From: Symbiodinium natans
Taxonomy: Eukaryota; Sar; Dinophyceae; Suessiales; Symbiodiniaceae
NCBI GenBank assembly: GCA_905221605.1
Contig: CAJNDS010002288.1
Coordinates: forward strand, 186,001-250,000
Reading direction: 5' to 3'
DNA length: 64,000 nt
Part shown: positions 37,495 to 48,300 of the stretch, in pieces
Numbering within the stretch: position 1 is the first letter of the stretch
How the letters are laid out: each line of letters begins with the position of its first letter
Notes under the pieces: generated by a model
The model's input: only the letters and a program-made list of their open reading frames with translations
What the model was told of the DNA's origin: nothing
The model's database searches: none
Translations under genes and position numbers: made by a program

Positions 37495-37674
37495 AGTGCT
37501 TCAACCTCCACTTCGTTCCGTTCATGGAGTCGCCCCCAAAAAACCATCTTGGTAGCGCAGCGGTTCCCGTTACCCTTTTTTGGGTTATGGGGGGTTCCCT
37601 TCTTCTGACTCTGCTTACCAACAGCAAGGGTGGGATGGTTTCCCTGAGCCGCGCTACCAAACCAGGTGAGTACA
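37495..37674 (+). CDS. Short exon followed by fold-back, uncertain
   Basis: CFNLHFVPFMES is encoded at about 37498-37533 after a TTAG acceptor. From 37537 to 37663 lies an inverted repeat (TTGGTAGCGCAGCGG...CCGCGCTACCAAA). The frame stays open through it to a GTGAGT donor at 37665, so it is unclear whether the palindrome is coding or an intron-borne element. Confidence 0.35.
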
Positions 37675-37883
37675 CTCAGGTCTGGGGTTCCGGGTTTAGG
37701 GTTTGGAGTTTATGGTTTTGAGCTGGCCTGTTAATTAGTGAGCAGGGTTTAGGGCTCGGAGTTCAGCGATTAGAGTTTAGGGTTTAGGGTAGATGTGAGT
37801 AGCAGAAAGACCAGCAATAAGAAGAAGCGGGAGCTCCAATGTAGTTCCTTTTTTGGCGCAACTCGTTCTGTGGCCCCCGGTTG

Positions 37884-37996
37884 GGGTTTAGGGTTTAGGG
37901 TTTAGGGTTTAGGGTTTAGGGTTTAGGGTTTAGGGTTTAGGATTAGGGTTTAGGGTTTAGGGTTTAGGGTTTGGGGTTTAGGGTTTAGGGTTTAAG
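37884..37996. repeat. TTTAGGG array
   Basis: About 16 units. Confidence 0.95.
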
Positions 37997-38388
37997 GAGT
38001 CTAGGGCTCCGTTTTTTTTAAGCGATAGCCAGGCCACAAGAGGAACGACCTTTGAGCATTGGGATGGTCGAAGGAGTCAAGGGCTGGACTGCAGGCCAAG
38101 ACCCCGAAACCCCAAACCCTAAACCCTGAACCCTAAACCCAAAACCCCAAACCCTTAACACCTAAACCCCAAACCCTTGAAACCCTAAACCCCAAACCCT
38201 TTAAACCCCGAACCCTGAACCCTGAACCCTAAACCTGAGCGGACTCGGGAAACCCCCTAAGCCCTAAGCCCTCAGACCTACGGCCTCTCAGTTTAAGGTT
38301 GGATCATGGGCCCTTAGTATGGCCCCTTATATCCAGGGTTTAGGGCGAAGTACGGGCCCTTATCATATAGTGTAACAGAAGGGTTATA
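37997..38388. other. Degenerate repeats, partial family D fold-back
   Basis: Weak exon-like island at 38030-38095 (PQEERPLSIGMVEGVKGW), CCCTAAA/CCCAAA units at 38105-38235, and a family D-like fragment at 38303-38388 that carries GGGTTTAGGG in its middle. Confidence 0.45.
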
Positions 38389-38516
38389 CTAAACCCTAAA
38401 CCCTAAACCCTAAACCCTAAACCCTAAACCCTAAACCCTAAACCCTAAACCCTAAACCCTAAACCCTAAACCCTAAACCCTAAACCCTAAACCCTAAACC
38501 CTAAACCCTAAACCCT
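38389..38516. repeat. CCCTAAA array
   Basis: About 18 perfect units. Confidence 0.96.
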
Positions 38517-38552
38517 CCATCCTGCCCACGCCAACCCAACGACCCATCCCAG

Positions 38553-38606
38553 GAGGCCTTGTTCGTGGAAGGTGTTCCAGGAGACCTGCAGGTCACCCTT
38601 GGACTG
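38553..38606 (+). CDS. Exon, function unknown; intron begins at GTTTAGGG
   Basis: Acceptor CCATCCCAG; 54 bases in frame, EALFVEGVPGDLQVTLGL; the donor is the GT of GTTTAGGGTTTAGGG. CCCTAAA array on the left, TTTAGGG on the right: the cleanest example of the pattern. Confidence 0.52.
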
Positions 38607-39396
38607 GTTTAGGGTTTAGGGTTTAGGTTTTAGGGTTCAGGGTTTAGTGTTTAGGGTTTAGGGTTTACGGTTAGGGTTCAGGGAAACCCTATACCCTGAA
38701 GCAGCTTGCTTTATGGGGCTTTTGTTTGAGGATCGAAAGCCGCGAACAAAAATCTTAAGCCCACAGCCCCGAAACAGCAGCAGCGCCCAAGCCCCAAACA
38801 ACCTAACCCGAAGCCCTGAACCCTGACCCATGACCCCCACCAAAACATAAGAATAACTAGTAACCTTGAAGCCGTCAACCTGCAACCCTAAGCACTGACT
38901 CCAAAACCTCGACCATGAACCCTAGGCCCTAACATGTAAACTTTAACCTTGGACCCAAGGAGGTTTGCGGTTTAGGGTTTAGAGTTGGGGTTTAGGCTTT
39001 AAGGGTTTAAGGGAGGGTGGGGTTCAGGGTTTGGGGTTTTAGGGCTTAAGGGTTAGGGTTTCGGGAGCTACCCCAGTACCTTCCTGCATGTATCTGTCGG
39101 ACTCCCGGCAACCCTCAATCGGAAGCTCTACCTTGAAATGGGGGACCATCTAAGCAAAAAGTCTGTACTAGACGTAAATATATGCTTCCCTCCAGAGTTC
39201 GACAAATGAATGTAAATATGGCTGGCAAGGATGGTGCGATAGCGGATGCGAGAATATCTATCTATTATGGTTTTAGGTCCCAATAGAACCGCAATCTCAA
39301 GGTTTTTTGGGGCCCTAACCGTAAATATACAGTATTTGGACCTTCTGAGTTACAAGCCTCAATATGAACCCTAAACGTCAGGACACCCTCCGGGAG
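38607..39396. other. Repeat blocks and unique sequence
   Basis: TTTAGGG units at 38607-38675 and 38965-39060. The stretch 39060-39390 is unique and AT-richer; I see no supported gene. Confidence 0.45.
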
Positions 39397-39534
39397 TCTA
39401 AGGGTAGTTACGTCGACCCTTAATCTGGTCCCTTACCTCCTTTAACGGTTCTGAAATGTGGGCCCTTGCGTTCTATAGGGTATACAAGGGGTATATAAGG
39501 GGTCCCCTTTTGAATTTTAAGGGACCATGTAACC
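39397..39534. repeat. Fold-back element, family D
   Basis: AGGGTAGTTACGTCGACCCT...CTCCTTTAACGGTTCTG...GGGTATACAAGGGGTATATA...TTAAGGGACCATGTAACCCT. Confidence 0.8.
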
Positions 39535-39563
39535 CTAAACCCTAAACCCTTAACCCCTTTAAG

Positions 39564-39644
39564 AGGGGGGAGCAGGCCGAGCGGCTTCCGCAACCCGTCT
39601 TCAACTCCCGGCTCTTCGAGCTCCTCGGCGTTTGCTTCCCGCAG
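39564..39644 (+). CDS. Exon, function unknown
   Basis: 81 bases in frame after CCTTTAAG: EQAERLPQPVFNSRLFELLG then VCFPQ, followed by GGTTGAG and TTTAGGG units. Protein-like; not assigned. Confidence 0.5.
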
Positions 39645-39679
39645 GGTTGAGTGTGTTGGGGGTTGAGGAAAGATTTAGG

Positions 39680-39895
39680 TGGTTAGGGTTTAGGGTTTAG
39701 GGTTTTTAGGGTTTAGGGTGTAGGGTTTAGGGTTTGGTGTTTAGGGTTTAAGGTTTAGGGTTAGGGATGCTACAACCCCCACCTTTAGGGTTTAGGGTTT
39801 AGGGTCTGGTCTTTAGGGTTTAGATCAGGGGACTTCTTGGGGTGGTTTAGGGTTTAGGGTTTAGGGTTTAGGGTTTAGGGTTTAGAGTTTGCTAC
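39680..39895. repeat. TTTAGGG blocks
   Basis: Degenerate units to 39830, then a clean array at about 39845-39890. Confidence 0.85.
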
Positions 39896-40075
39896 AGTAG
39901 AACCCCGACTCCCCCCTCCCCTTCCCACTCCTGCGGTACATACTTAGGAGCACAAACGCGGGCTACAAACGAACCTTCCTTGGGGCCACATGCAACCCTA
40001 CACCCGAAGCCCGAAGCCCTAGACACTAAACCCTAAAACCTAAACCCTAAAACCCTCAACCCTGTGCTGTGAAGC

Positions 40076-40169
40076 CTGTCCATCCGGGGGCCCATGGTCT
40101 TGTCTGGAGCTGTCTGCATTCGGAGTTGTTGCCACATTGAGCCGTTCTCCTTGGGCATGCAAGAGGCGC
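40076..40169 (-). CDS. Exon candidate on minus strand, function unknown
   Basis: Minus strand: acceptor CAGTGCCAG, frame ASCMPKENGSMWQQLRMQTA then PDKTMGPRMDR, GC-type donor. Protein-like, opposite in orientation to neighbouring candidates. Confidence 0.4.
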
Positions 40170-40238
40170 CTGGCACTGGGCGATAAGGAAGCCAGAAAGC
40201 CGCCTTCAAGGAACTAGGGTTTGGAGTTGAGGCTCTAG

Positions 40239-40335
40239 GCGATACTTGGAGGTTCATGGGTACGAATACGTACCCTAAATCAGGTTAAAACCACAGTTTC
40301 CCTATTTATAATTACCCATGAAGCTCCCAGTAGGG
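40239..40335. repeat. Fold-back element, family C (TA-flanked)
   Basis: TA-CTTGGAGGTTCATGGGTACG...ACCACAGTTTCCCTATTTAT...TTACCCATGAAGCTCCCAG-TA. Compact copy used as reference for the inserted copy at 36795. Confidence 0.85.
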
Positions 40336-40740
40336 TGTAGGATTTACCCTAGACCCTAGACCCTAAACCCTGAACGTAGCCTTACAGAGCTGATGCCCTA
40401 GACTCGCGTCCTTGCAAAGGTCAATCTACGCTCACTCCGAGGCTGGTCATAGGGGTGTAGGGTTTAGGGTTTAGGGTTTAGGGTTTAGGGTTTAGGGTTG
40501 AGGGTTGAGGGTTGAGGGTTTAGGGCGCAGGCAAAAGTCGGTCTTGCTGGTTTAGGATTGAGGGCTTAAGGTTTAAGCTGTAGGGTTTAGGGTTTAAGGG
40601 TTAAGGTTCAAACCTAAGTTTTAAGGTCTAGGGTTTGAGGTTTAGGGTTTTTGGGGTTTAATGTTTAGGGCTTAGGGTTTGAAAGCCTCAGGCGTACAGG
40701 GCTCTTTTTTGGGCTTGCTTGGGGTGTTTTGGGCCCCCAG

Positions 40741-40812
40741 AGCGTGCCACGAAAGGTCTTTCAGAAGCTCGAGGGACTCAACCGAAGCATACAGGAGAAG
40801 GTGCATCATGAG
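40741..40812 (+). CDS. Exon, function unknown
   Basis: Acceptor GGGCCCCCAG, 72 bases in frame: SVPRKVFQKLEGLNRSIQEK then VHHE, helical and charged. Followed by GAACCCC, a possible GA donor. Confidence 0.45.
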
Positions 40813-40826
40813 GAACCCCAAACCAT

Positions 40827-40938
40827 AAACCCTAAACCCTAAACCCTAAACCCTAAACCCTAAACCCTAAACCCTAAACCCTAAACCCTAAACCCTAAAC
40901 CCTAAACCCTAAACCCTAAACCCTAAACCCTAAACCCT
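40827..40938. repeat. CCCTAAA array
   Basis: About 16 perfect units. Confidence 0.95.
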
Positions 40939-41110
40939 CATCATGAGGTCCATCCTTGTCGGATAGGATACCCCAACAGCCGCCCCAGACCCTGAACCCT
41001 CATCCCTAAGCCAGCCTTCGTGAGGGCAGCTTAAGCCAAGTGCTTTGGGCTAGAGGCTTAGCACTTCGGAATCCTTGCCGGTCTTTGGGATTAGGGTTTA
41101 GGGTTAAGGG

Positions 41111-41316
41111 TCCGGGGGCAACCGAAAGGGGAAGGGAATCAACCCAAACAGTCGCCAGAGGTTTCACCCTGAACCAACCAGCAAACACCAAGAACTCAAA
41201 ACTTCTTTTTGCTACCAGGCGCATGGCCCAGTCTTGAGCCAATAAGATTACCAGGTACATTGACCCTTCAACTTTCAACACCAGCTCTTTTCTACAATAC
41301 CAACTGCAGCTCCGCA
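41111..41316 (-). repeat. 3' LTR of element 2
   Basis: 206 bp; on the minus strand it begins TGCGGAGCTGCAG and ends TTGCCCCCGGA. It contains TTGGCTCAAG (41233-41242, minus strand), which equals the last ten bases of the dinoflagellate spliced leader. Confidence 0.93.
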
Positions 41317-41504
41317 CTCCCCCTGTCCTAGGATTTCCTAGGACACACATTGGAGGTGCAGATTCTTGGCCAAAAACCGCCATTAGGGCAGCAGCCAGCT
41401 GCTTGGAATGCACATTATGGTTTTACGTCATCCAGGACGAACCTTCAGCTCATTGGCCAAATCCCTTACCATTGAGGATTTCTTCACCTCACACTTGAAA
41501 AAGT
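41317..41504 (-). other. Polypurine tract and 3' untranslated region of element 2
   Basis: CAGGGGGAG (minus strand, 41317-41325) abuts the 3' LTR, identical to element 1. The remaining 180 bases separate it from the polyprotein stop at 41505. Confidence 0.88.
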
Positions 41505-42398
41505 TTACGTTCCAGCGGCCCGTTCCTCACCAAGGAACTCAGCATTCACCACCCAGCCATCCTTGAGGCAATGCTTACAAAGCGTCTTAGCCCTGGGCTG
41601 TGAATATCGCAGAACATCACAGTCACTGCTTGCGTGCATACAGTTCCCACCCACTGTTGTATACAAAGTGGCACTCGCAGGAATAACCACCACTTTCTTG
41701 ATCCACAGCCATTTATACAGCCGCCGAAAGAGGCACCATGCCAATTCCCAGAGTATAATTGCTGCCACCAAATACGCAACAAGGTCTGAATTGTTGATAA
41801 CCATTTCAATACCTTGAGCCAGAACCATAACCGTAGATGTGTTGGCGACCTTGCACACCCCTTCTTCCGAGCAAAAGAAACCAGCATTTGACACTTCTTC
41901 TCCACCAGTTGCCATCCCTTGCAGAGATGCAGCCACCATCATGACTGCCATTGCAAGAGAGGCCCTTTTCAAGTCAGTTCCTTGCACCAACAGTTGGAGA
42001 CCCCAAAGTGCCTTTTGCTTTGCATACACCTGTCCACTCATCAATTTTGTCAACAGGTCAGCAATCATATACTCACCGCGAAGATGCGCTATCACCATGT
42101 ACCCACGGTCCACCAGAGACCTGACACCGGCTGCTCGAATTCTCAGGTGTCTTGTTCTCCAGCTTCCAGCAGGATATTGAATGATTGAGCACGTCGAGAC
42201 CGAATCTGTATACAGCACTTTTTGCAGCGATTCTTCACCCATTCCGACCAAAGCGGCAACTATAGGGGTGCACGACTGAATCATCGTTGCTCCCTCTATG
42301 GACGCATGTAATTCAGCTTCAGCAGTACTTAAAGCCACCGTTGATTGTCTCTGCGTTGCCCACATCACTGGACAATCACCCCACACCACCACCGCTCC
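41505..42398 (-). pseudogene. RNase H C-terminal half and membrane extension of element 2, after TAA
   Basis: Same frame as the polyprotein, separated only by the TAA at 42399-42401 (context AGC-CAC-TAA-GGA, where related elements would be expected to have Gln). It begins GAVVVWGDCPVMW and carries STAEAELHAS, YTDSVSTCS and MIADLLTK of copia RNase H. After these come a hydrophobic segment (ASLAMAVMMVAASLQG), a membrane span (DLVAYLVAAIILWELAWCLF) with a basic flank, and a Cys-rich end (C-x6-C, C-x2-C) that may bind zinc. The membrane extension parallels that of element 1. Confidence 0.85.
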
Positions 42399-45300
42399 TT
42401 AGTGGCTCTTTTCATTTTCTCCGGCGGCAAAGCTAGCATCCGCGTAGGACTCCACCACCTTGACGCCTCGTCCATAACGCAACACCTCATTTCTTTCTTT
42501 TTCGCATGTTGCGATTGCTCCGAACGTCAAGCCTAACGTTGGAGTTGCAGCAAGGTACCGAAATACCTCCTCAGCCTTTTTAACCACAAATCGCGGCCTT
42601 CGGGATGTCCACAAAGACAACTGGCTTGTACAAAAAGCCAAATCAGATCGAGTTTTGATTGCCGCCCAGAGGAACTCCCCTACGGCACCTTGAGCCGCTC
42701 GCAAGGAAGGAATATCTACCTCCTCTTCTTCACCTGGAGTTTCCTTCACCATTGGCAGGTTACTACCTTTTCCAGTTTCATCAATCTGATACCCTCTTCG
42801 GTTCAGCAAATCTCTCACGAAGTCCTCCTGGTTGAGAAAGAAGCTGCCATTTCGATACCAGATTTGGACACCCAAAAACTTCAGGAATCCATCACCACAG
42901 CCTGGACCACAGAACTCGGGTTCAGAAGTTTTCCACTCCTTCCTGATCTGTTCCAAGGCTTCCCGGAGCACTGTCATAGTCCCAGGCATCAAAAAATCAT
43001 CCACGTAAAGACCCATTGTCCCTACCAACTTGCTTGCACCTTCCGGCTTCTCTTGTGCCATAATAAGGAACAGACTTGGGTCTGCATTGGACCTCTGAAA
43101 GCTCATTGCTTGTCCATCCTTTGACACCCAAGACATGCCTTGAAGACGTTGGTCTCGCCACTCCACCCATGCTGCAGGACTTTCGGCCAAACCGTACAAG
43201 GCTTTCCTCTCAATCCACCGCTCCTCCTTTGTGCAAAGACCCAATTTCACCGCCGCCCTTGGGGGCTGCACCACCACCAGACGCCCTTCTCTTTGCGCCC
43301 TATTCATCGGCGCCGTCAGAAAAGCTTTGGAAATGTCTAAGCCAGCGATGATCCACACCATATATGCTGCGTGCCTCACTTGACACCTGAATGTAGTTGA
43401 ATCTAAACCAGGAGCGTACAGCGAGTGACGACTGAGGGACCTCGGCCCTTCATATTCTGTAGCTGCCGTTGACGAAATAAAGTTTCCACATGCACAGATA
43501 CGGGCACGTCGCCTCCCTGTCCCTTGCTTCCGGGTAAACACCACCAGACTGGGAACGTACTCAATCACCGGTGCATTAGGCTCTTCCGCCAATTTGTCCA
43601 GCTTTTCTTGAGTTGTTGGTTCCACCACCTCCAACTCTTCCACCAAAGACGTCACCTCGTCCGACAATGATTCCCTCCACTTTTCCAGCTCTTGCATGGC
43701 TTCTTGTGTAGGGATTGTTTTTGTCTGCAGAAACTCAACCTCCTCTGTTGCCTCAAGCGCGGTATTTTCTTGTACCATTTGCTGAACTTGAGCTGCTTTG
43801 ACCAAAAACTTCGAGAGCTGTTCCTCAGCCCTTTTTGCTTTAACCAGCCATTCTCTAGTCCCTGATCCCTTTTCTCCATTCGACTCATTGGCCGATTCAT
43901 GGAACTCGTCCAAAACGCAACATTCCTGTTCAGCAATTAGGCGTCGAATACTCAAATGCTCCTCTAGAGCCCATTGATGCGCTTCGAACACAGCGTAGTC
44001 GACTTCCTCTGCAAGGTCGTCCAGCGAGGTCTCTTTCAACGTCATTTTTAACCATTTCCTTTTTTCACCTTCTTCAGCTTGTGGTTTCGGAAGAGGAAAC
44101 TTGCATTGGAGAAGATAGCACCTATCCTTGTAGCTCAAACGCTCCATAAAAACAGGTGTGTACCCTGTCAAGGATACCCTGTTCCCTTTCCAAGGCATAG
44201 GACCATGCAGTTTTCTCGGAAAGAACGACATGAAGTTCCAGTGGATATCGACCAATTTTCCAGGTAAGACTTTCTTCCCATAGGATTGCTCCACCACTTC
44301 AGCTCCTTCCTCCAAAACCTTTTCATCCTCAACCCACAGCTGACCATCTTTATAGTCACCAAAGCCACACACATAATTGCAGCAATGCTTCTCATTGTGA
44401 CTATCCCTATGCAATGATACCGGAGCATTGCACGAGATCTGAAGAGCAGAAAATTTGGCTTCAGGATTGTGGTGCCTCACGAATGATGCCAGATAACGAC
44501 ATAGCCATGGCCTTCGATGAGTCTCTTTTGTAATACCACACACTCCGCCATGAGTATAGTGGCCCAACACCAGAGCTCGCGTACTTGTGCACCAATTGTT
44601 GATACCACCTCTTCGATTCACCCTCTTTGGGTATACAATCCCTTCCAAAAGCTCCTCACAGTCCACGTAATCATACATAGACCTTTCATACATTGACTTG
44701 GCTTCTTGCTCTTCTTTTTCCAACTGAGTTCCATCCTCGGCAGTCTCACTTTTGCAGACCAAATAAGCATTTTCATGAGGAGAACAGCAAGTCGGCCAAT
44801 ACTCATCACCAGGAACATTGTCCTCAACATCTGCATTTTCTTCCAGCTCCCCCAGACCCTGCATGTCATCCTCGAAAATTTCTAAGGGCGGACTCTCCCC
44901 CCGCTTGCGAAGCAAGCGCAAGGAGCCCACATGACCACGCAGTGAAGAGGCCGGGCTTTTTTCAATCAACCGATGGCGAACTGGAGGATCGCGAGGCGGA
45001 GGTAAAGGAGGACCTTCCTCATCAGCAAACCGAAGCGCCGGTTTTTTCCCCTTGAGACGATGCTCTGGAGGAGAAGGCTCCTGTTCTTCTACCACCCCTT
45101 CCAGCTCCAATTCAGGCGGTTCCTTTATATTGGAAAAAATCGTAGTGCAGGGAAATAACACCAGTTCATCCGGATCCTTTGCAGTCCCTTGAGCTTCCAC
45201 CCAATAACCACCAGGTAGGTCATCGCATGGACCTAAAAGAAGCGCAGGCTGCGTACGATCGACCCATTGCCGACCTTTCTTTGTTCCATCCGGACCCAGC

Positions 45301-48300
45301 AACTCCCACGGACGACGTTTGACTTGAATCTGAGCACCAAAGGGAAGCAATGCTTTGGGGTTTAACCCCAACTCCCTTTCAGCTTTCTGCCACCGTAACA
45401 TTGACCAATGGCGAGCAGCCAGTGCCCAGTACGCCGGCCCGAGTCGCGCCTCCTTTAAGAGCGACCTCACACCACGTTTGAATAAACCCACACATGCTTC
45501 AGCGCGCCCATTTGTTTGCGGGACTCCAGGATCACCAGTGGTCCTATATATCAGACGAGTTTCACAAAAGGACCGGAAGCGTGCATTGACAAACTCCCCC
45601 GCTCGATCTGAGTGGATTCTCAGCACCGGATACCCATGTCTCTGCGAGCGCACCATCATTCTTTGAACCGCCGATAAAACAGTTGTCTGTTGTTTGTCCA
45701 CAATCGGCTCCACCATAACGAAGTTGATCATACGGACAGGCTGGGTCAAGTGGTCCTTCAGTTCCTTCCAGGATTTTTCAGAGGCTTGGATTTTCAACAC
45801 CTCTGCCTCCAGAACTGGCGCAGGTTCCACCGGCACAGAGTCTTCTTCTTCGAAGTTAGCGACTGCATCGCCTAACCATTCTCCGACACCAGCACCTTCA
45901 TCTGCCACCTGATCTTCCACCTCATCCGCATCTTCCTCCTTTTCTGGAGGGCGACCCACATTGGGATCCAACATTGGAAACTGATACACACCAATAACAG
46001 CGTGTCGTGGCTTCTGCTGGTGAGCATCCTTTGAACACTTGTAAGGACCCGCCAAGTCCAATGATAAAGTGTAAGCATCCCCATGCTTTCGCCTCAAATG
46101 GCGACGCTCTTTTCCAGCGGCAGACACACAAATTTGACAATCACGTCTGAAAGGAATATGCCCCCTTAGACAATGGTCACGGAAAGCTCGCTCCTCAGCT
46201 GTTAACCTCCGTAACATTCCCTCTCGCTCTTCTTTTTTTGACACCATAGTTTCCCGTTCAGCATGGCTCTCCTGCAACCATTGTGCCAACCTGTGACGTA
46301 TTCTTTTTACCAATCCAAACGCCCATCGCGCCCATATGGAGGATTGTCCAATACGCTCTTCCAGGGTAGAAGCGAATGTTGCTGACCACGGAACAACCAC
46401 GCGAACCTGTTCCAACGATTCCCATAGGTCCATATCAGACACCAGGAAAGTCGTAGGCTTCACCAGAGCATGTCCCAATGCTCCTTGATCAAAATGTGCA
46501 GCGTACATTCCATAACGCTCGCAAAAACTTTTTACCTCTGGCCAACTCCAGAAGGTAGGACTTGAGAACCCTTTCTGAGATCCATCCACCAAATCCTCAG
46601 CACTCAAGACCGTTTTGCCGTTCTGAGAGAAATCTTTCCCTATGAGTTCAGGGTCCCCAGGACTTTCCATGCCAAAGAAGACAGAACCTCCATTGATGAC
46701 TTCAGCAGTTCCACACCTTGAATGCACCGCCACGTCATATAGGAAAAGCATCTTCAGAAGTAAAACACCATCCTTTTGAGCTAATTCTTGATGTGGCCAA
46801 GGAAGACTTTTTAATCCCAACCGTTCAGGCCCACAGCGCCGGCGTAATACAGGTGGACCACCGTCTTCACCTCTCAACCTTGACACTGTCCTGCATGGAG
46901 GTCCTCCAACCACAGCAACCACCTTTCCTTCAGCCGCCAGATGCAGAAGATACTTCCAGACGCTCGAATTATGTAGGTCACCGCCTTTTGTCAAATCCAG
47001 CTCCAGTACCTCCACATCCCGACTGGGAAAATGCCATTTTTGTTTTCCCGAAAATAGGTGTACCACCACCCTTTTTGCTCGTGCCAGCCGTCTCCTTTTA
47101 TGACGGTTGAAAGGCAACGCCGCAATATCTCCACGTGGCAACAGCTCCATCAGCATATTTTCTGGTATATCCCCATAATACCACCGAAGAAATCGCCAGC
47201 ATGCCTGGACGAACTCCTCCTCATTCGCTGACGCTGTCCGCGCTGCGCTTTGCAACGACGCTTTTACAGCCACCTCGTTGTCCGTATTCGGACACCCTTG
47301 AACCATACGTGCCACCTTCAATGCTTGCTTTGGTGAACACCAATCCATTTCATCAATGATCTGAAGCGCCACCTCCTTTTCCAAACAAGGGCACCCATTC
47401 AGATCACGAACGCGAAGTTCCCCCAGAACAGGATGTGAGGCTGTGCACTTGCCACCACGCCACTGAACTCTGAGACCAACCAAAGCGCTCGCTTTGCCAA
47501 TTGGCACTAGTGGATCTACCACTTCAGGAGTTACCAGGGTCCCACCTGGGGTAATACACATCTCCCGAGATCCAACAGCTAAAGACACCAACACCTTTTG
47601 CTGCGGAAGCTGTTCACCAGGACGAAGTGATCTGAGAGGATGTGATGCTCCCGAGTCCAACATGCCCATTCCCGAACACTCATTGGTGTCAGAAACCCTG
47701 GCCACATGTAGAACGCATACTCCTCGGCCTTCTCCCTGCTTCGGCAACAACGTGGCATCAGACGAACCGACTCCACAGTCCGCCCTTCCATTCCTCCATT
47801 GAGAATGGGACCAAGACGCACGCTGCCTTTCAGCATGCAAAACCATTTTTTCAGCTGTTTTGTAATCCATAACCAAACAGCCATGTTCAAACCACAAGAG
47901 CTGGTCCAGCGAAGATTTTGCACCCACGTGACACATCCCATTGATCACAGTGAGGTTCGCCCCAAACTCCAAAATCAACCAGAGAGGGATAATCAGGGGC
48001 CCATTGTCTTCCCTAATCAACGTCCCTTTCTCTGTAATCCTCATTGTCACACCACCAAGCGCGCTTTGCACCATAACAGTAGTGTCGGGTAAACATTCCC
48101 ATGGAAAAAGCGTCCGCACAAGATGCGTAGCAGCTGTATCCACCAACGCCACTCTCCCTTCCTGCTGAAACAACCCAGAGCCACATAACATTCGAACAGT
48201 GGGATCCCCGCTTGATGCCGACTGTGCTGATGACAGCTTCATAGATTTCAGCACTTCCAACGCTTCAGCAAGGACCTGATTGGGTGTTGATGGCGATGAG

